From an uncultured Cetobacterium sp. (GTDB lineage: Bacteria; Fusobacteriota; Fusobacteriia; Fusobacteriales; Fusobacteriaceae), in contig CAKOHT010000006.1 in the NCBI GenBank assembly GCA_934085975.1, positions 1 to 64,000 of the forward strand: a DNA stretch of 64,000 nt, written 5' to 3'. The notes under the pieces were generated by a model that ran no database searches, was not told the DNA's origin, and worked only from the letters and a program-made list of their open reading frames with translations. Of the stretch, positions 6,213 through 15,129 are shown in pieces (the stretch's first letter is position 1; the number at the start of each line of letters is the position of its first letter). The position numbers were made by a program, and so were the translations under genes.

Positions 6213-8970
6213 TCAAATCGTCATCTCCTCTGTACCAATATAAAAATTTTAAAATATCCTCAAAGTAATATACTCCCCCTTCTTTTTGAGAGTATCTAGC
6301 TTTTTTATCCTCAATAAGCTTTAGTAATTTTTCAAAGTTTACATAATTATTATCAAATTTTAAAAAATATTCTCCCTCTTTTTCTATTATCTCCTCAATT
6401 TTCAAATCTTTAGCTAATATCTTTACCTCTAAATACCTCAATAAATTTATTACCTCTTCAGGTAACGCACCAAATCTATCTACCAGCTCCATTTTTATTT
6501 CAAACAATTTGTTTAAATCCCTTGTATCAACCAATCTTCTGTAGATTATTAATCTTTCGTCACCTTCTATATAATCTTTTGGAATATAGGAATCCTCTTT
6601 CAAAATAATTTTTGTTTCAAAATCTTCTTTATAATCCCCTTTTACTCTAGCTACCTCTTCCTGTAAAAGTTTAGTATAAAGGTTATATCCAAAAGTTTCC
6701 AAGGCACCATGCTGCTTATCTCCTAATATCTCACCAGCCCCTCTTATTCTCATATCTTCCAACGAAAGTTTAAAACCCCCTCCAAATTCTCCAATATCTT
6801 TTAAAGTTACCTCCCTCTCTAAAGCTTTTTTACCCAATTTTTTATCTTTATCAACTATTAGATAACAGTAACCTTTTCTTTTTCCTCTTCCTACTCTTCC
6901 ACGAAGTTGATAAACTTGCGAAAGTCCTAATTTATCTAGTCCCTCTATCAAAATAGTATTTGCATTCTCTATATCAATTCCATTTTCTATAATCGTAGTA
7001 CTCAATAAAATGTCAATGTCTCCATCTTGAAATTTTTTTAATTTCTCTTTTATATTTTTAGGTGTCATTTTTCCATGAATATAATCCACAGTTACAAATT
7101 TAGGAAGTATCTTTTTTAAATCATTTAATTTATCTTCTATCCTTTTAACTCTATTGAATATATAGAAAACTTGTCCCTCACGAGCTATCTCTTTCATGAT
7201 AGATTCCCTAATTTCTTCTTTATTGTCACCTATAAATTTTGTTTCTATGGGTGTTCTTCCCTCTGGTGCAGTTTCTATAACAGAAATATCTCTAATACCC
7301 AATAGTGCATAATTTAAAGTTCTAGGGATAGGGGTAGCTGTTAAAGTTAACATATCTACATTATGTTTCATTTTTTTTAATTTTTCTTTATCTTTTACTC
7401 CGAACTTTTGTTCTTCATCAACTACTATAAGCCCTAAATTTTTAAATTTTAAATCTCCTGATAAAACTCTATGAGTCCCAATAACAATATCTACACTCCC
7501 ATTTTCAACTTTCTTTATTATTTCTTTTTGCTCCTTATCTCCACTTAACCTACTTAACAATTCAAGAGTTATCGGGTACTCTTTATACCTTTCCACAAAC
7601 CTATCATAGTGTTGCTGGGCTAGAACTGTTGTTGGAGCTATTATCAAAACCTGCTTTCCATCCATAACACACTTAAAAGCTGCTCTTATAGCAACCTCTG
7701 TTTTTCCATAACCCACATCCCCACAGACAATTCTATCCATGACTTTTGAGGATTCCATATCTCTTTTAACATCTTTTATAGCATTTTTTTGATCTCTTGT
7801 TTCTATATATGGAAATTTTTCTTCAAATTCCTCTTGCCAAACTGTATCTGGTGAAAACTTATAACCTGTATGGAGAGCTCTTCTAGCTTGAATCTCTACA
7901 ATCTCCTTGGCAAATTTAAGCATATCCTCTTCTAACTTTTCTCTTCTTCTTTTAAATCCTCTTCTTCCCAAATTATATAACTCAGGCGTTTTACCAGTTG
8001 AGACTAAAAATCTTTCTATTTTATTTAATCCTTCAATCGGTACAAATAGTCTATCTTCATCAGCATATCTTATAGCCAAGTAATCCTTTCCATCAATCTC
8101 TTGGATTCCTAAATAAATTCCAACACCATAATTTTCATGAATGATATAGTCTCCTTCTCTAATTTGTGAGATATTTTCATATTTTACGCCATCTTTTGCA
8201 CTTAACGACTTTATCTTCTCTGTGTCTCCTTCGCTTTTAATTACATCTATTTTTTGGGAAATATTTTCTATCTTTCCATACAGTTCCCTGATCTCATTCT
8301 CTTCATCTCTTTTTCTAACTATGGCTTCTTCCAACTTATATCTGACTATTTCAGCATTCTCTAAATAAATATCACAATTTCTATTTTTCCTTATCCTCTC
8401 TAAAAGTTCTATAAAATCTATTTTTTCTAAATTATTTTTGTTTATATACATATTTACTCTACTTATTTTTTCAAAACTTTTTTGATCCATAATAGAAAAA
8501 TACGTTATTCTATCAATCTCGTCCCCAAAATACTCCACTCTAATTGGGTGCTCCCCGTTCAAGGGATAAATATCCACAATATCCCCTCTAACTGAAAACT
8601 CCATTCTTTTTTCTACTAAATAATTTTTTTTATATTCATTTTTTTCTAAAAGTTCTATGAGTTCCTTTCTTGTTATCCCCTCTCCTAATGACAGAGTCAA
8701 AATATCACTATTTAAGGAATAATGTGTCAAAATACCTTCTAAAGAGGTTAAAATTATCAATTTTCTATTATTTTTTAAACTTTCTAAAAGCTGATAATTT
8801 ACTCTATAATAGTCATCCTCTTCTTGAATATTTGAAAATTCAATTAAATCAATCTCCTGCTGTTCAACTATGTTTTCAAAATAAATATCTATATTTTTAT
8901 TAGAGGATCCTATATACACCACACTATTTTTATTATCTATTAAAAATTTGGGAATATCTTTTCTGAACAT
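6199..8970 (-). CDS. mfd: Transcription-repair coupling factor
   Basis: A 923-residue SF2 translocase that removes RNA polymerase stalled at lesions and recruits UvrA. Seen in order: a reduced UvrB-like N-terminal part with FSVRGDIVDIYP (about 125-136); the RNA polymerase interaction domain (about 272-330, DYIIHENYGVGIYLGI); Walker A GDVGYGKTE (417-425); the DEEQ box (518-521); TATPIPRT; RGRVGRGKRKGYCYL in the second helicase lobe; then the TRCF C-terminal domain. It is over 200 residues shorter than E. coli Mfd (about 1,150); the shortfall falls in the N-terminal module. First gene of the mfd-to-spoVG series. Confidence 0.95.
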   Translation of the reverse strand: MFRKDIPKFLIDNKNSVVYIGSSNKNIDIYFENIVEQQEIDLIEFSNIQEEDDYYRVNYQLLESLKNNRKLIILTSLEGILTHYSLNSDILTLSLGEGITRKELIELLEKNEYKKNYLVEKRMEFSVRGDIVDIYPLNGEHPIRVEYFGDEIDRITYFSIMDQKSFEKISRVNMYINKNNLEKIDFIELLERIRKNRNCDIYLENAEIVRYKLEEAIVRKRDEENEIRELYGKIENISQKIDVIKSEGDTEKIKSLSAKDGVKYENISQIREGDYIIHENYGVGIYLGIQEIDGKDYLAIRYADEDRLFVPIEGLNKIERFLVSTGKTPELYNLGRRGFKRRREKLEEDMLKFAKEIVEIQARRALHTGYKFSPDTVWQEEFEEKFPYIETRDQKNAIKDVKRDMESSKVMDRIVCGDVGYGKTEVAIRAAFKCVMDGKQVLIIAPTTVLAQQHYDRFVERYKEYPITLELLSRLSGDKEQKEIIKKVENGSVDIVIGTHRVLSGDLKFKNLGLIVVDEEQKFGVKDKEKLKKMKHNVDMLTLTATPIPRTLNYALLGIRDISVIETAPEGRTPIETKFIGDNKEEIRESIMKEIAREGQVFYIFNRVKRIEDKLNDLKKILPKFVTVDYIHGKMTPKNIKEKLKKFQDGDIDILLSTTIIENGIDIENANTILIEGLDKLGLSQVYQLRGRVGRGKRKGYCYLIVDKDKKLGKKALEREVTLKDIGEFGGGFKLSLEDMRIRGAGEILGDKQHGALETFGYNLYTKLLQEEVARVKGDYKEDFETKIILKEDSYIPKDYIEGDERLIIYRRLVDTRDLNKLFEIKMELVDRFGALPEEVINLLRYLEVKILAKDLKIEEIIEKEGEYFLKFDNNYVNFEKLLKLIEDKKARYSQKEGGVYYFEDILKFLYWYRGDDDLNEKI

Positions 8971-9032
8971 AATATGCCTCCTAATTCTTTTACATTTTAT
9001 CCTTATTATACATTATTTATCCTAAATTAAAA

Positions 9033-9061
9033 GAAAAAGAGATTGAATCACTTCAATCTCC
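9033..9061 (-). terminator. Rho-independent terminator of the citrate operon
   Basis: The minus strand reads GGAGATTGAA-GTGA-TTCAATCTC followed by TTTTTCTTTT, about 38 bases beyond the citS stop. It separates the citrate operon from mfd. Confidence 0.85.
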
Positions 9062-9098
9062 TTTCATGTATATAACTTAAAATAACTTTAGAGCTAAA

Positions 9099-10451
9099 TT
9101 ATGCAAAGAATCCAAATACCATAGACCCTAGAATAAGCATCATTGCTCCTCCTACTCTTGATGAAATTTGTGCAAAAGAAATAAGCTCCATTCTATCTGC
9201 CGCTCCAAGGACCGCAATATCTCCAGACCCACCTCTATTAGCCATACATAATCCAGCTGTAATAGCTGCCTCTACTGGATAGAATTTCATTCTTCTAGAC
9301 ACTAACATAATCAATAGAACTGCTCCCAAAACTATTGCTAAAGCAATCACTAAGTTAGCTATAGATAGAGAGTTTATGATTTCTTGTACATCTGTACCAA
9401 ACCCTACTGCCCCCATTAGTACCCAAATAGTATATTTTGAAAAATATGCTTGAATCTCTTTTGACCCAGCTTTTATCGCTGCAGGAACGATATTTAATAT
9501 ATTTAAAACAATCGAATAAATTACTAAAAAAGCTAATCTATGCATTTCAAAAGGAAATCCTAACGAAGTCCATATTACTCCTGATATATGCGAAAACATA
9601 AATAAAACCCCGATAAAAGCAAATGCTGACGCAAGGTCTTTTGCTGTAACTACTACCTTAGGTCCCGCCTCCTCCTTTACCGCTTCTTTTGTATCATCCA
9701 ATATTAAATTTCCATTTCCTGTTAAATTTGGATGCTTCTTTCCAAGCTCTTTTAAAAATGCTCCAGTAAAAATAGCGATAACATTGGCAATTGTTAATAT
9801 AGAGATTGCAAATGCGAACCAATCCTTCGGATTTCCACCAGTTTTTTGTGCCCACATCTCTGACATAGGGATAGCTCCTGCTCCAGTTCCTCCCCCCATT
9901 ATAGGTAAAACATAGTTCATAATAATATCTAAAGGTTCTTTTCCAAATAAAAGTCCTGCTCCTATTCCACCTAATGTAGCCCCAACTACTCCAATTAATA
10001 TCAATGGAATATATCCCGCTATCGATTGAAGAAGAGTCTTTCTATTAACTGTTAAAACTGAACCAACTATTAAAGCTGGGATAAATAACTCTAAAAAGTT
10101 CACTGGTTGCTCACCGTAAAAAACATCAATCGCCTTTAAAACTTTTGTTGGAATTAAATTATAAGTCCCCATTACCGCTGAGGCAAAGAATACTAAAACC
10201 GTCCCTCCTCCAATATAGTCGTTCCATATTGGAATTCTATCTCCAATTTCACCAAATAAAATACCAAATACTGCTAATATACTAAATATCACTAGAAAAT
10301 TACCTCTTAAAAAAGCTGCTTCTTTTCCACCAAAAGGTACATACACAGTTAATGCAACTATTGCTAATAATCCCAGAAACATTTGAATCGATAATCCACT
10401 CCATTTTGACTGCTTTGGATCAAACAGTTCTTTGAAATTTTTTTGTGCCAT
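9099..10451 (-). CDS. citS: 2-hydroxycarboxylate transporter family, probable Na+:citrate symporter
   Basis: A 450-residue polytopic protein of the 2HCT family (CitS/CimH/MaeN). The two re-entrant-loop GGxG signatures are present: PIMGGGTGAGAIPMSEMW in the first half and ANRGGSGDIAVLGAA near the C-terminus. A central hydrophilic loop (about 230-275) joins the two halves. Placement directly after the citrate lyase genes makes citrate the likely substrate and sodium the likely coupling ion, matching the Na+-pumping decarboxylase upstream. Malate or lactate exchange cannot be excluded from sequence alone. Confidence 0.9.
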   Translation of the reverse strand: MAQKNFKELFDPKQSKWSGLSIQMFLGLLAIVALTVYVPFGGKEAAFLRGNFLVIFSILAVFGILFGEIGDRIPIWNDYIGGGTVLVFFASAVMGTYNLIPTKVLKAIDVFYGEQPVNFLELFIPALIVGSVLTVNRKTLLQSIAGYIPLILIGVVGATLGGIGAGLLFGKEPLDIIMNYVLPIMGGGTGAGAIPMSEMWAQKTGGNPKDWFAFAISILTIANVIAIFTGAFLKELGKKHPNLTGNGNLILDDTKEAVKEEAGPKVVVTAKDLASAFAFIGVLFMFSHISGVIWTSLGFPFEMHRLAFLVIYSIVLNILNIVPAAIKAGSKEIQAYFSKYTIWVLMGAVGFGTDVQEIINSLSIANLVIALAIVLGAVLLIMLVSRRMKFYPVEAAITAGLCMANRGGSGDIAVLGAADRMELISFAQISSRVGGAMMLILGSMVFGFFA

Positions 10452-10512
10452 TTTTTCTCCCCTTATCCCTCTAAATTTATGTATATTTTTTTGTTTTACT
10501 TATTACACTGTA

Positions 10513-12063
10513 CTATCTTTTTATCTTTCTAACAACATCAATTATGCTACCATCTCTGTATTCAACAACAGCTACAATCTGTTCTTCAAACTCTATCTCT
10601 TTCGGTTCTCCAACAATAAAATTTGCCAACTCTCGTAATTTATCCATAGTTACCAACTCTATTCCAGCTCTTTGGAATTTTTCTAATAAATCAGTTCTAG
10701 TTGGATTTACAACTACTCCATAGTCAGTTACAACTACATCTACTGTACTTCCAGGTGTTACAACCGTTGTCACTTTATCAATTATTGTTGGTATTCTTCC
10801 TCTTGTCAATGGTGCAACTATAATTGATACATTTGCCGCCGCAGCGGTATCTGAATGTCCTCCAGAAGCCTCTCTTATAACTCCGTCTGACCCCGATATA
10901 ACATTAACATTAAAGTCTTTATCCACTTCTAAAGCACTTAAAATAACAAAGTCTAACTTATTTACAGCTGGTGAACAGTTAAATGGGTTTGCATAAAAAT
11001 CAGCGCTTACTTCTACGTGCTTTTCATTTCTTCCTATTGATTCAACCGCTGCTAAATCAAAACATTGTGTATCATATAGTTGTCCCATCAATCCTTCTTC
11101 TAATAAATCAACAAAGGCTTTTGTTATTCCTCCCAAACCAAAGCTACACTTTATATTTCTTTTTAGCAACTCTTCCCTTATAAATCTTGTTACCGCCAAT
11201 GAAGCTCCACCTGAACCCGTTTGCATTGAAAATCCATCATTAAAATATCCTGACGCTAACATTACATCTAAAACTTTCTTAGCCATCAATAGTTCTTTTG
11301 GATTTGATGTAAATCTTGTAGCTCCAGACATTATTCCATTAGGATCCCCAATTTCGTCAACCACTACTACATAATCAACTTGTGTCTGTGGGATACTCAT
11401 TGGGCTATTTGGATAATCAACTAAAGTATCTGTTATTATGATTACTTTATCAGCATGAGCTGCGTCTACCTTTGCATATCCTAATGATCCACAAAGTGAT
11501 TTTCCTTTTACTCCATTAGCATTTCCCATGCAATCTGATGATGATGCTCCTAAGAACGCTACATCTATTTTTATATCTCCTTCAACAATAGCTCTTGCTC
11601 TTCCTCCGTGAGATCTTATAACTGCTGGGTAATCTCCTAACATTCCATTAGATATCTCTTTTGCTAAATCTCCTCTTAATCCACTTGAACCTAATCTATT
11701 TACCACTCCAGATTTAATATGCTTTACAATCCCTTCGTGAGCTTTAGTGAATGAACTAGCCTCCACTCTAAGATTTTTAAATCCCATCTCGGCCAATTTA
11801 TCTAAAACCATTGGTAAAACTTTATCTCCATTTCTAAAATGGTGGTGAAAAGATATAGTCATCCCATCTTTTAATCCTGAATTTCTTATGGCTTCTTCTA
11901 AAGAGTCTACAACTTTAGTTCTTTTTATAGCACCTTTTAAAGATTCTGTATTTTTATTAACAGACCCTTCAGGTTGATTAGTAAATGGAGATTTATATGC
12001 TTTTCTTTCTCCGTAACCTTTTATTGTTTTTAAAAGATTTTCGTCAACTCTTTCATTTGTCAT
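10513..12063 (-). CDS. citF: Citrate lyase alpha subunit (citrate:acetyl-ACP transferase)
   Basis: A 516-residue CitF. It moves the acyl group from acetyl-ACP to citrate, forming citryl-ACP for CitE. Typical blocks: SFHHHFRNGDKVLPMVL, AFLGASSSDCMGNANG, DYVVVVDEIGDP and GRIPTIIDKVTTVVTPGS. Length matches the family. GGAGGAG within the end of citE serves as its ribosome site. citC, citX and citG, needed to make and load the prosthetic group, are not in this window. Confidence 0.95.
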   Translation of the reverse strand: MTNERVDENLLKTIKGYGERKAYKSPFTNQPEGSVNKNTESLKGAIKRTKVVDSLEEAIRNSGLKDGMTISFHHHFRNGDKVLPMVLDKLAEMGFKNLRVEASSFTKAHEGIVKHIKSGVVNRLGSSGLRGDLAKEISNGMLGDYPAVIRSHGGRARAIVEGDIKIDVAFLGASSSDCMGNANGVKGKSLCGSLGYAKVDAAHADKVIIITDTLVDYPNSPMSIPQTQVDYVVVVDEIGDPNGIMSGATRFTSNPKELLMAKKVLDVMLASGYFNDGFSMQTGSGGASLAVTRFIREELLKRNIKCSFGLGGITKAFVDLLEEGLMGQLYDTQCFDLAAVESIGRNEKHVEVSADFYANPFNCSPAVNKLDFVILSALEVDKDFNVNVISGSDGVIREASGGHSDTAAAANVSIIVAPLTRGRIPTIIDKVTTVVTPGSTVDVVVTDYGVVVNPTRTDLLEKFQRAGIELVTMDKLRELANFIVGEPKEIEFEEQIVAVVEYRDGSIIDVVRKIKR

Positions 12064-12064
12064 A

Positions 12065-12964
12065 TTACTCGTCTCCTCCTAATCTTACTCCAGCTGCCTT
12101 TGCTAATCTCAAAACATGCTCGGCTCTTTCAATAATTGGCTTATCTACCATTTTTCCATCAACTGTAAATACACCTTTGTTTTGCTCCAAAGCTTCTCTT
12201 GTCGCATCTACAATTTTCTTGGCTTTTTTTATATCAATATCTGAAGGCGTATACACTTTATGAAGTAACTCAATTTGTCTTGGATGAATTAAGGATTTTC
12301 CTGAGAACCCCATCTGCTTTATCATTGTTACTTCTTTTATAAATCCTTCATCATTATTTACATCTGAATAAACAGAATCTAGAGCATCTATTCCAGCTGC
12401 CCTAGCTGCCATTACTATTAGTCCTCTTCCCGTAAATAGCTCTACTCCTTCTGGAGACCTATTTGTTTTTAAATTAGTTACATAATCCTCTCCACCAATA
12501 GCCATTCCAACTAACCTCTTTGAAGAAGTTGCAATCTGATAAGCATTTAAAGCACCTAAAGGGCTCTCTATAGCTACCATCAACTTTGTTGTTCCAACTG
12601 GAATTCCAGCCTCTTTTTCAATTCTTTCTACATGAGCTTCTACATCTAAAACATCTTTTGGCGTATCAGTTTTAGGTATTCTTATAATATCTGGTTGAGC
12701 TCTTACGATAAACTCCAAATCCTCTACCCCATACTCTGTATCCAAAGCATTGATTCTCACAACCGTTTCTATATCTAAACTCTTATATATTGGCTTCATT
12801 TTTTTTAGCATATTATAAACTAAAAATCTAGCTGAATCTTTTTCTGTCACAGCAATAGCGTCCTCTAAATCAAACATTATTGAATCTGGTCTATATATAT
12901 GTACATCTTTTATTACCCCTGGATTATTTCCTGGAATAAAAAGCATTGAACGTCTTAATTTCAT
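12065..12964 (-). CDS. citE: Citrate lyase beta subunit (citryl-ACP lyase)
   Basis: A 299-residue HpcH/HpaI-type lyase that splits citryl-ACP to acetyl-ACP and oxaloacetate. Seen: RRSMLFIPGNNPG at the N-terminus, MFDLEDAIAVTEKDSAR (metal-binding Glu/Asp region), MVAIESPLGALNAYQIA and SGKSLIHPRQIELLHKVY. It lies one base from citF and nine from citD. Confidence 0.95.
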   Translation of the reverse strand: MKLRRSMLFIPGNNPGVIKDVHIYRPDSIMFDLEDAIAVTEKDSARFLVYNMLKKMKPIYKSLDIETVVRINALDTEYGVEDLEFIVRAQPDIIRIPKTDTPKDVLDVEAHVERIEKEAGIPVGTTKLMVAIESPLGALNAYQIATSSKRLVGMAIGGEDYVTNLKTNRSPEGVELFTGRGLIVMAARAAGIDALDSVYSDVNNDEGFIKEVTMIKQMGFSGKSLIHPRQIELLHKVYTPSDIDIKKAKKIVDATREALEQNKGVFTVDGKMVDKPIIERAEHVLRLAKAAGVRLGGDE

Positions 12965-12973
12965 TTCTTCCTC

Positions 12974-13255
12974 CTACTTCCAAGTAAATTTTTGTTGAGC
13001 TGCTCTTGTAACAACTGTTTGGATTCTACTTTTAATTACTGGCTCAATAGCCCCTTTATCATTAACTAAAATTTTAGCCGAAGTGACTCCAAGCTCTTTC
13101 AAACTTTCCAAAATCACCCTTCTGACATCATCTCCATACTGTCCCATTACAACACTTTCAATCTCTAATTCAATTCCTGTAGCATTTGGCTCAATTATTA
13201 CGTACATATCGCTCGATTCAAGAGTACCTGCCACTGCTTTCACTTTGATTTCCAT
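12974..13255 (-). CDS. citD: Citrate lyase gamma subunit (acyl carrier protein)
   Basis: A 93-residue CitD. The motif AGTLESSDMYVII contains the serine (Ser14) that carries the 2'-(5''-phosphoribosyl)-3'-dephospho-CoA group. The C-terminal SRIQTVVTRAAQQKF is typical. Small, and directly before citE in the operon. Confidence 0.95.
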   Translation of the reverse strand: MEIKVKAVAGTLESSDMYVIIEPNATGIELEIESVVMGQYGDDVRRVILESLKELGVTSAKILVNDKGAIEPVIKSRIQTVVTRAAQQKFTWK

Positions 13256-13276
13256 CTTCTGGCCTCCACTTTATTT

Positions 13277-14395
13277 TTATTTAAACATTGCTAATAACAC
13301 TCCCGCTGCTACCGCTGAACCTATAACTCCCGCTACATTTGGTCCCATAGCATGCATCAGTAAAAAATTACTTGGATTCTCCTCTTGTCCTACTTTTTGG
13401 ACAACTCTAGCAGCCATTGGTACAGCACTTACTCCCGCTGCTCCTATCATGGGATTTAACGTCCCTTTGCTAAACTTACACATAACCTTTCCAAAGATTA
13501 CTCCTCCTGCCGTTCCAAAAGAGAAAGCAAAAAGTCCTAAAATTATTATCTTTATTGTTGCAAGATTCAAAAATGCTTCTGCATTCGTAGTCGCTCCTAC
13601 TGTCAGTCCTATAAATATTGTAATTATATACATCAATGCTCCCTTTATATGCTCCACTAAATTTGGAACAAGCCCACACTCTTTAGCTAAGTTTCCAAAC
13701 ATAAGCATTCCTACCAAAGGAATTGAGGATGGAATTATTAATGTCACTACTATTGTAACCACTATTGGGAAAAGTATTTTTTCTCTTTTACTTACATTTC
13801 TAAGTTGAGTCATTTTTATCTGTCTCTCTTTTTTAGTTGTCAACAATTTAATTATAGGTGGTTGAATTACAGGTACTAATGCCATGTATGAGTATGCAGC
13901 TACCGCTATTGGTCCCAACATATGTGGTGCTAATTTTGAAGTTAAATAGATTGCTGTTGGTCCATCTGCTCCACCTATAATTCCAACTGATGCTGCTTCA
14001 TTACCATTTAACCCCAATAAAACTGCTCCTACAAAAGCCCCAAAAATTCCAAGTTGTGCTGCTGCTCCAAGAAGCAAACTCTTAGGATTTGCAATCAACG
14101 GACCAAAATCCGTACTTGCTCCAATTGCTAAAAATATTAGTGGAGGGTAAACTCCATATTTAACCCCTTGATATAAAATATTTAAAAGTCCATCTTTGTC
14201 CATTATCCCTTCGCTAATTGGTGCTGGTAAGTTCACTAGTAACATTCCAAAAGCTATAGGAAGTAAAAGATATGGCTCATATTGCTTTTTTATTGCTAAA
14301 AACAATAGGAATAGAGCAACTAATATCATAATTCCTTGATTTAGTGCTATCATTGCAATTCCCGTTGTTGCAAATAGGTTATTTAAAAACTCCAT
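13277..14395 (-). CDS. oadB: Na+-translocating oxaloacetate decarboxylase beta subunit
   Basis: A 372-residue membrane subunit that decarboxylates carboxybiotin and pumps Na+ out. Family blocks include GVYPPLIFLAIGASTDFGPLIANPKSLLLGAAAQ, GIIGGADGPTAIYLTSKLAPHMLGPIAVAAYSYMALVPVIQPP (with the Asp and Tyr used in ion coupling) and GAAGVSAVPMAARVVQ. Related beta subunits serve glutaconyl-CoA and methylmalonyl-CoA decarboxylases; the operon favours oxaloacetate. Confidence 0.93.
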   Translation of the reverse strand: MEFLNNLFATTGIAMIALNQGIMILVALFLLFLAIKKQYEPYLLLPIAFGMLLVNLPAPISEGIMDKDGLLNILYQGVKYGVYPPLIFLAIGASTDFGPLIANPKSLLLGAAAQLGIFGAFVGAVLLGLNGNEAASVGIIGGADGPTAIYLTSKLAPHMLGPIAVAAYSYMALVPVIQPPIIKLLTTKKERQIKMTQLRNVSKREKILFPIVVTIVVTLIIPSSIPLVGMLMFGNLAKECGLVPNLVEHIKGALMYIITIFIGLTVGATTNAEAFLNLATIKIIILGLFAFSFGTAGGVIFGKVMCKFSKGTLNPMIGAAGVSAVPMAARVVQKVGQEENPSNFLLMHAMGPNVAGVIGSAVAAGVLLAMFK

Positions 14396-14424
14396 TTTAA
14401 CTCCTCTCTAATTCATTCATTTTA

Positions 14425-14781
14425 TTAAGATATTGTTGCTACTAATGCTCCACCATCAACTGTATCACCTTTGCTTACAGTAATTGATTCTACAACTCCA
14501 TCAACTGGCGAAACAATTGGATTTTCCATTTTCATAGCTTCCAATACTAATAAAGTGTCCCCTGCTTTTACTCTAGTTCCTGGAGTTACCTCTATAGACA
14601 CCACTAAACCTTGCATAGGTGCTTCAACTTTTGTTCCACTTCCTGTTGGCGTAGCCACCGAAGTAGGTACTGCTGTAGTTGTCGATTGAGGTGTTGTTAT
14701 TGTTCCATTTATCTCCTTAACTGATTCTACTTCTACTTCATATACTTTTTCTCCAATTTTAACTTTATATACTTTTATCAT
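14425..14781 (-). CDS. Stand-alone biotin carboxyl carrier subunit of the decarboxylase
   Basis: A 118-residue protein with three parts: a short N-terminal domain (1-27), a Thr/Ala/Pro-rich linker (28-49) and a biotinyl domain with [10 protein letters not shown], whose first Lys is biotinylated. In classical OadA this module is fused to the carboxyltransferase; here it is a separate gene between oadG and oadB, as in glutaconyl-CoA and methylmalonyl-CoA decarboxylases. It must shuttle carboxybiotin between the OadA and OadB active sites. Confidence 0.92.
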   Translation of the reverse strand: MIKVYKVKIGEKVYEVEVESVKEINGTITTPQSTTTAVPTSVATPTGSGTKVEAPMQGLVVSIEVTPGTRVKAGDTLLVLEAMKMENPIVSPVDGVVESITVSKGDTVDGGALVATIS

Positions 14782-14799
14782 CTTTAGTTACACTCCTAT

Positions 14800-15105
14800 T
14801 TAATTTAATTCTTTTATCCCTATAACTCTTACATTGGCATCTTTATCTTCTCCAGCTGCCTCTATACACGCTACCATCATTGCTACTCTCATCTCTTCAT
14901 TTGTTATTTTAGATGGATCAAACTTTTCTCTTTCAACTTTTTTTGCCGTTGGTACAACTTTTTTTATCTCTTGATTTTTTTCTGCTGGGATATATTTAAA
15001 CAGAGAAAGAACAAAAGCTAATATAGCTAATATTATGAACACAACTAACATACTTATCAAAGTTATTTCAAAAGATGTTATAAGTGATATTGCCCCTTTA
15101 AACAT
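14800..15105 (-). CDS. oadG: Decarboxylase gamma subunit (OadG)
   Basis: A 101-residue protein with one transmembrane helix near the N-terminus (about 12-37, ISMLVVFIILAILAFVLSLF) and a charged linker, followed by an MRVAMMVACIEAAGED segment. OadG-type subunits assemble the decarboxylase complex at the membrane. Lies 18 bases before the biotin carrier gene. Confidence 0.85.
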   Translation of the reverse strand: MFKGAISLITSFEITLISMLVVFIILAILAFVLSLFKYIPAEKNQEIKKVVPTAKKVEREKFDPSKITNEEMRVAMMVACIEAAGEDKDANVRVIGIKELN

Positions 15106-15129
15106 TCTTATAAATCATTCTCCTTTCAA

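Noticed and set aside
13083..13808. 241-codon plus-strand frame over citD and oadB
   Set aside because: It is antisense to two well-conserved genes; its low-complexity, Ser/Pro/Thr-rich translation is typical of a shadow frame.
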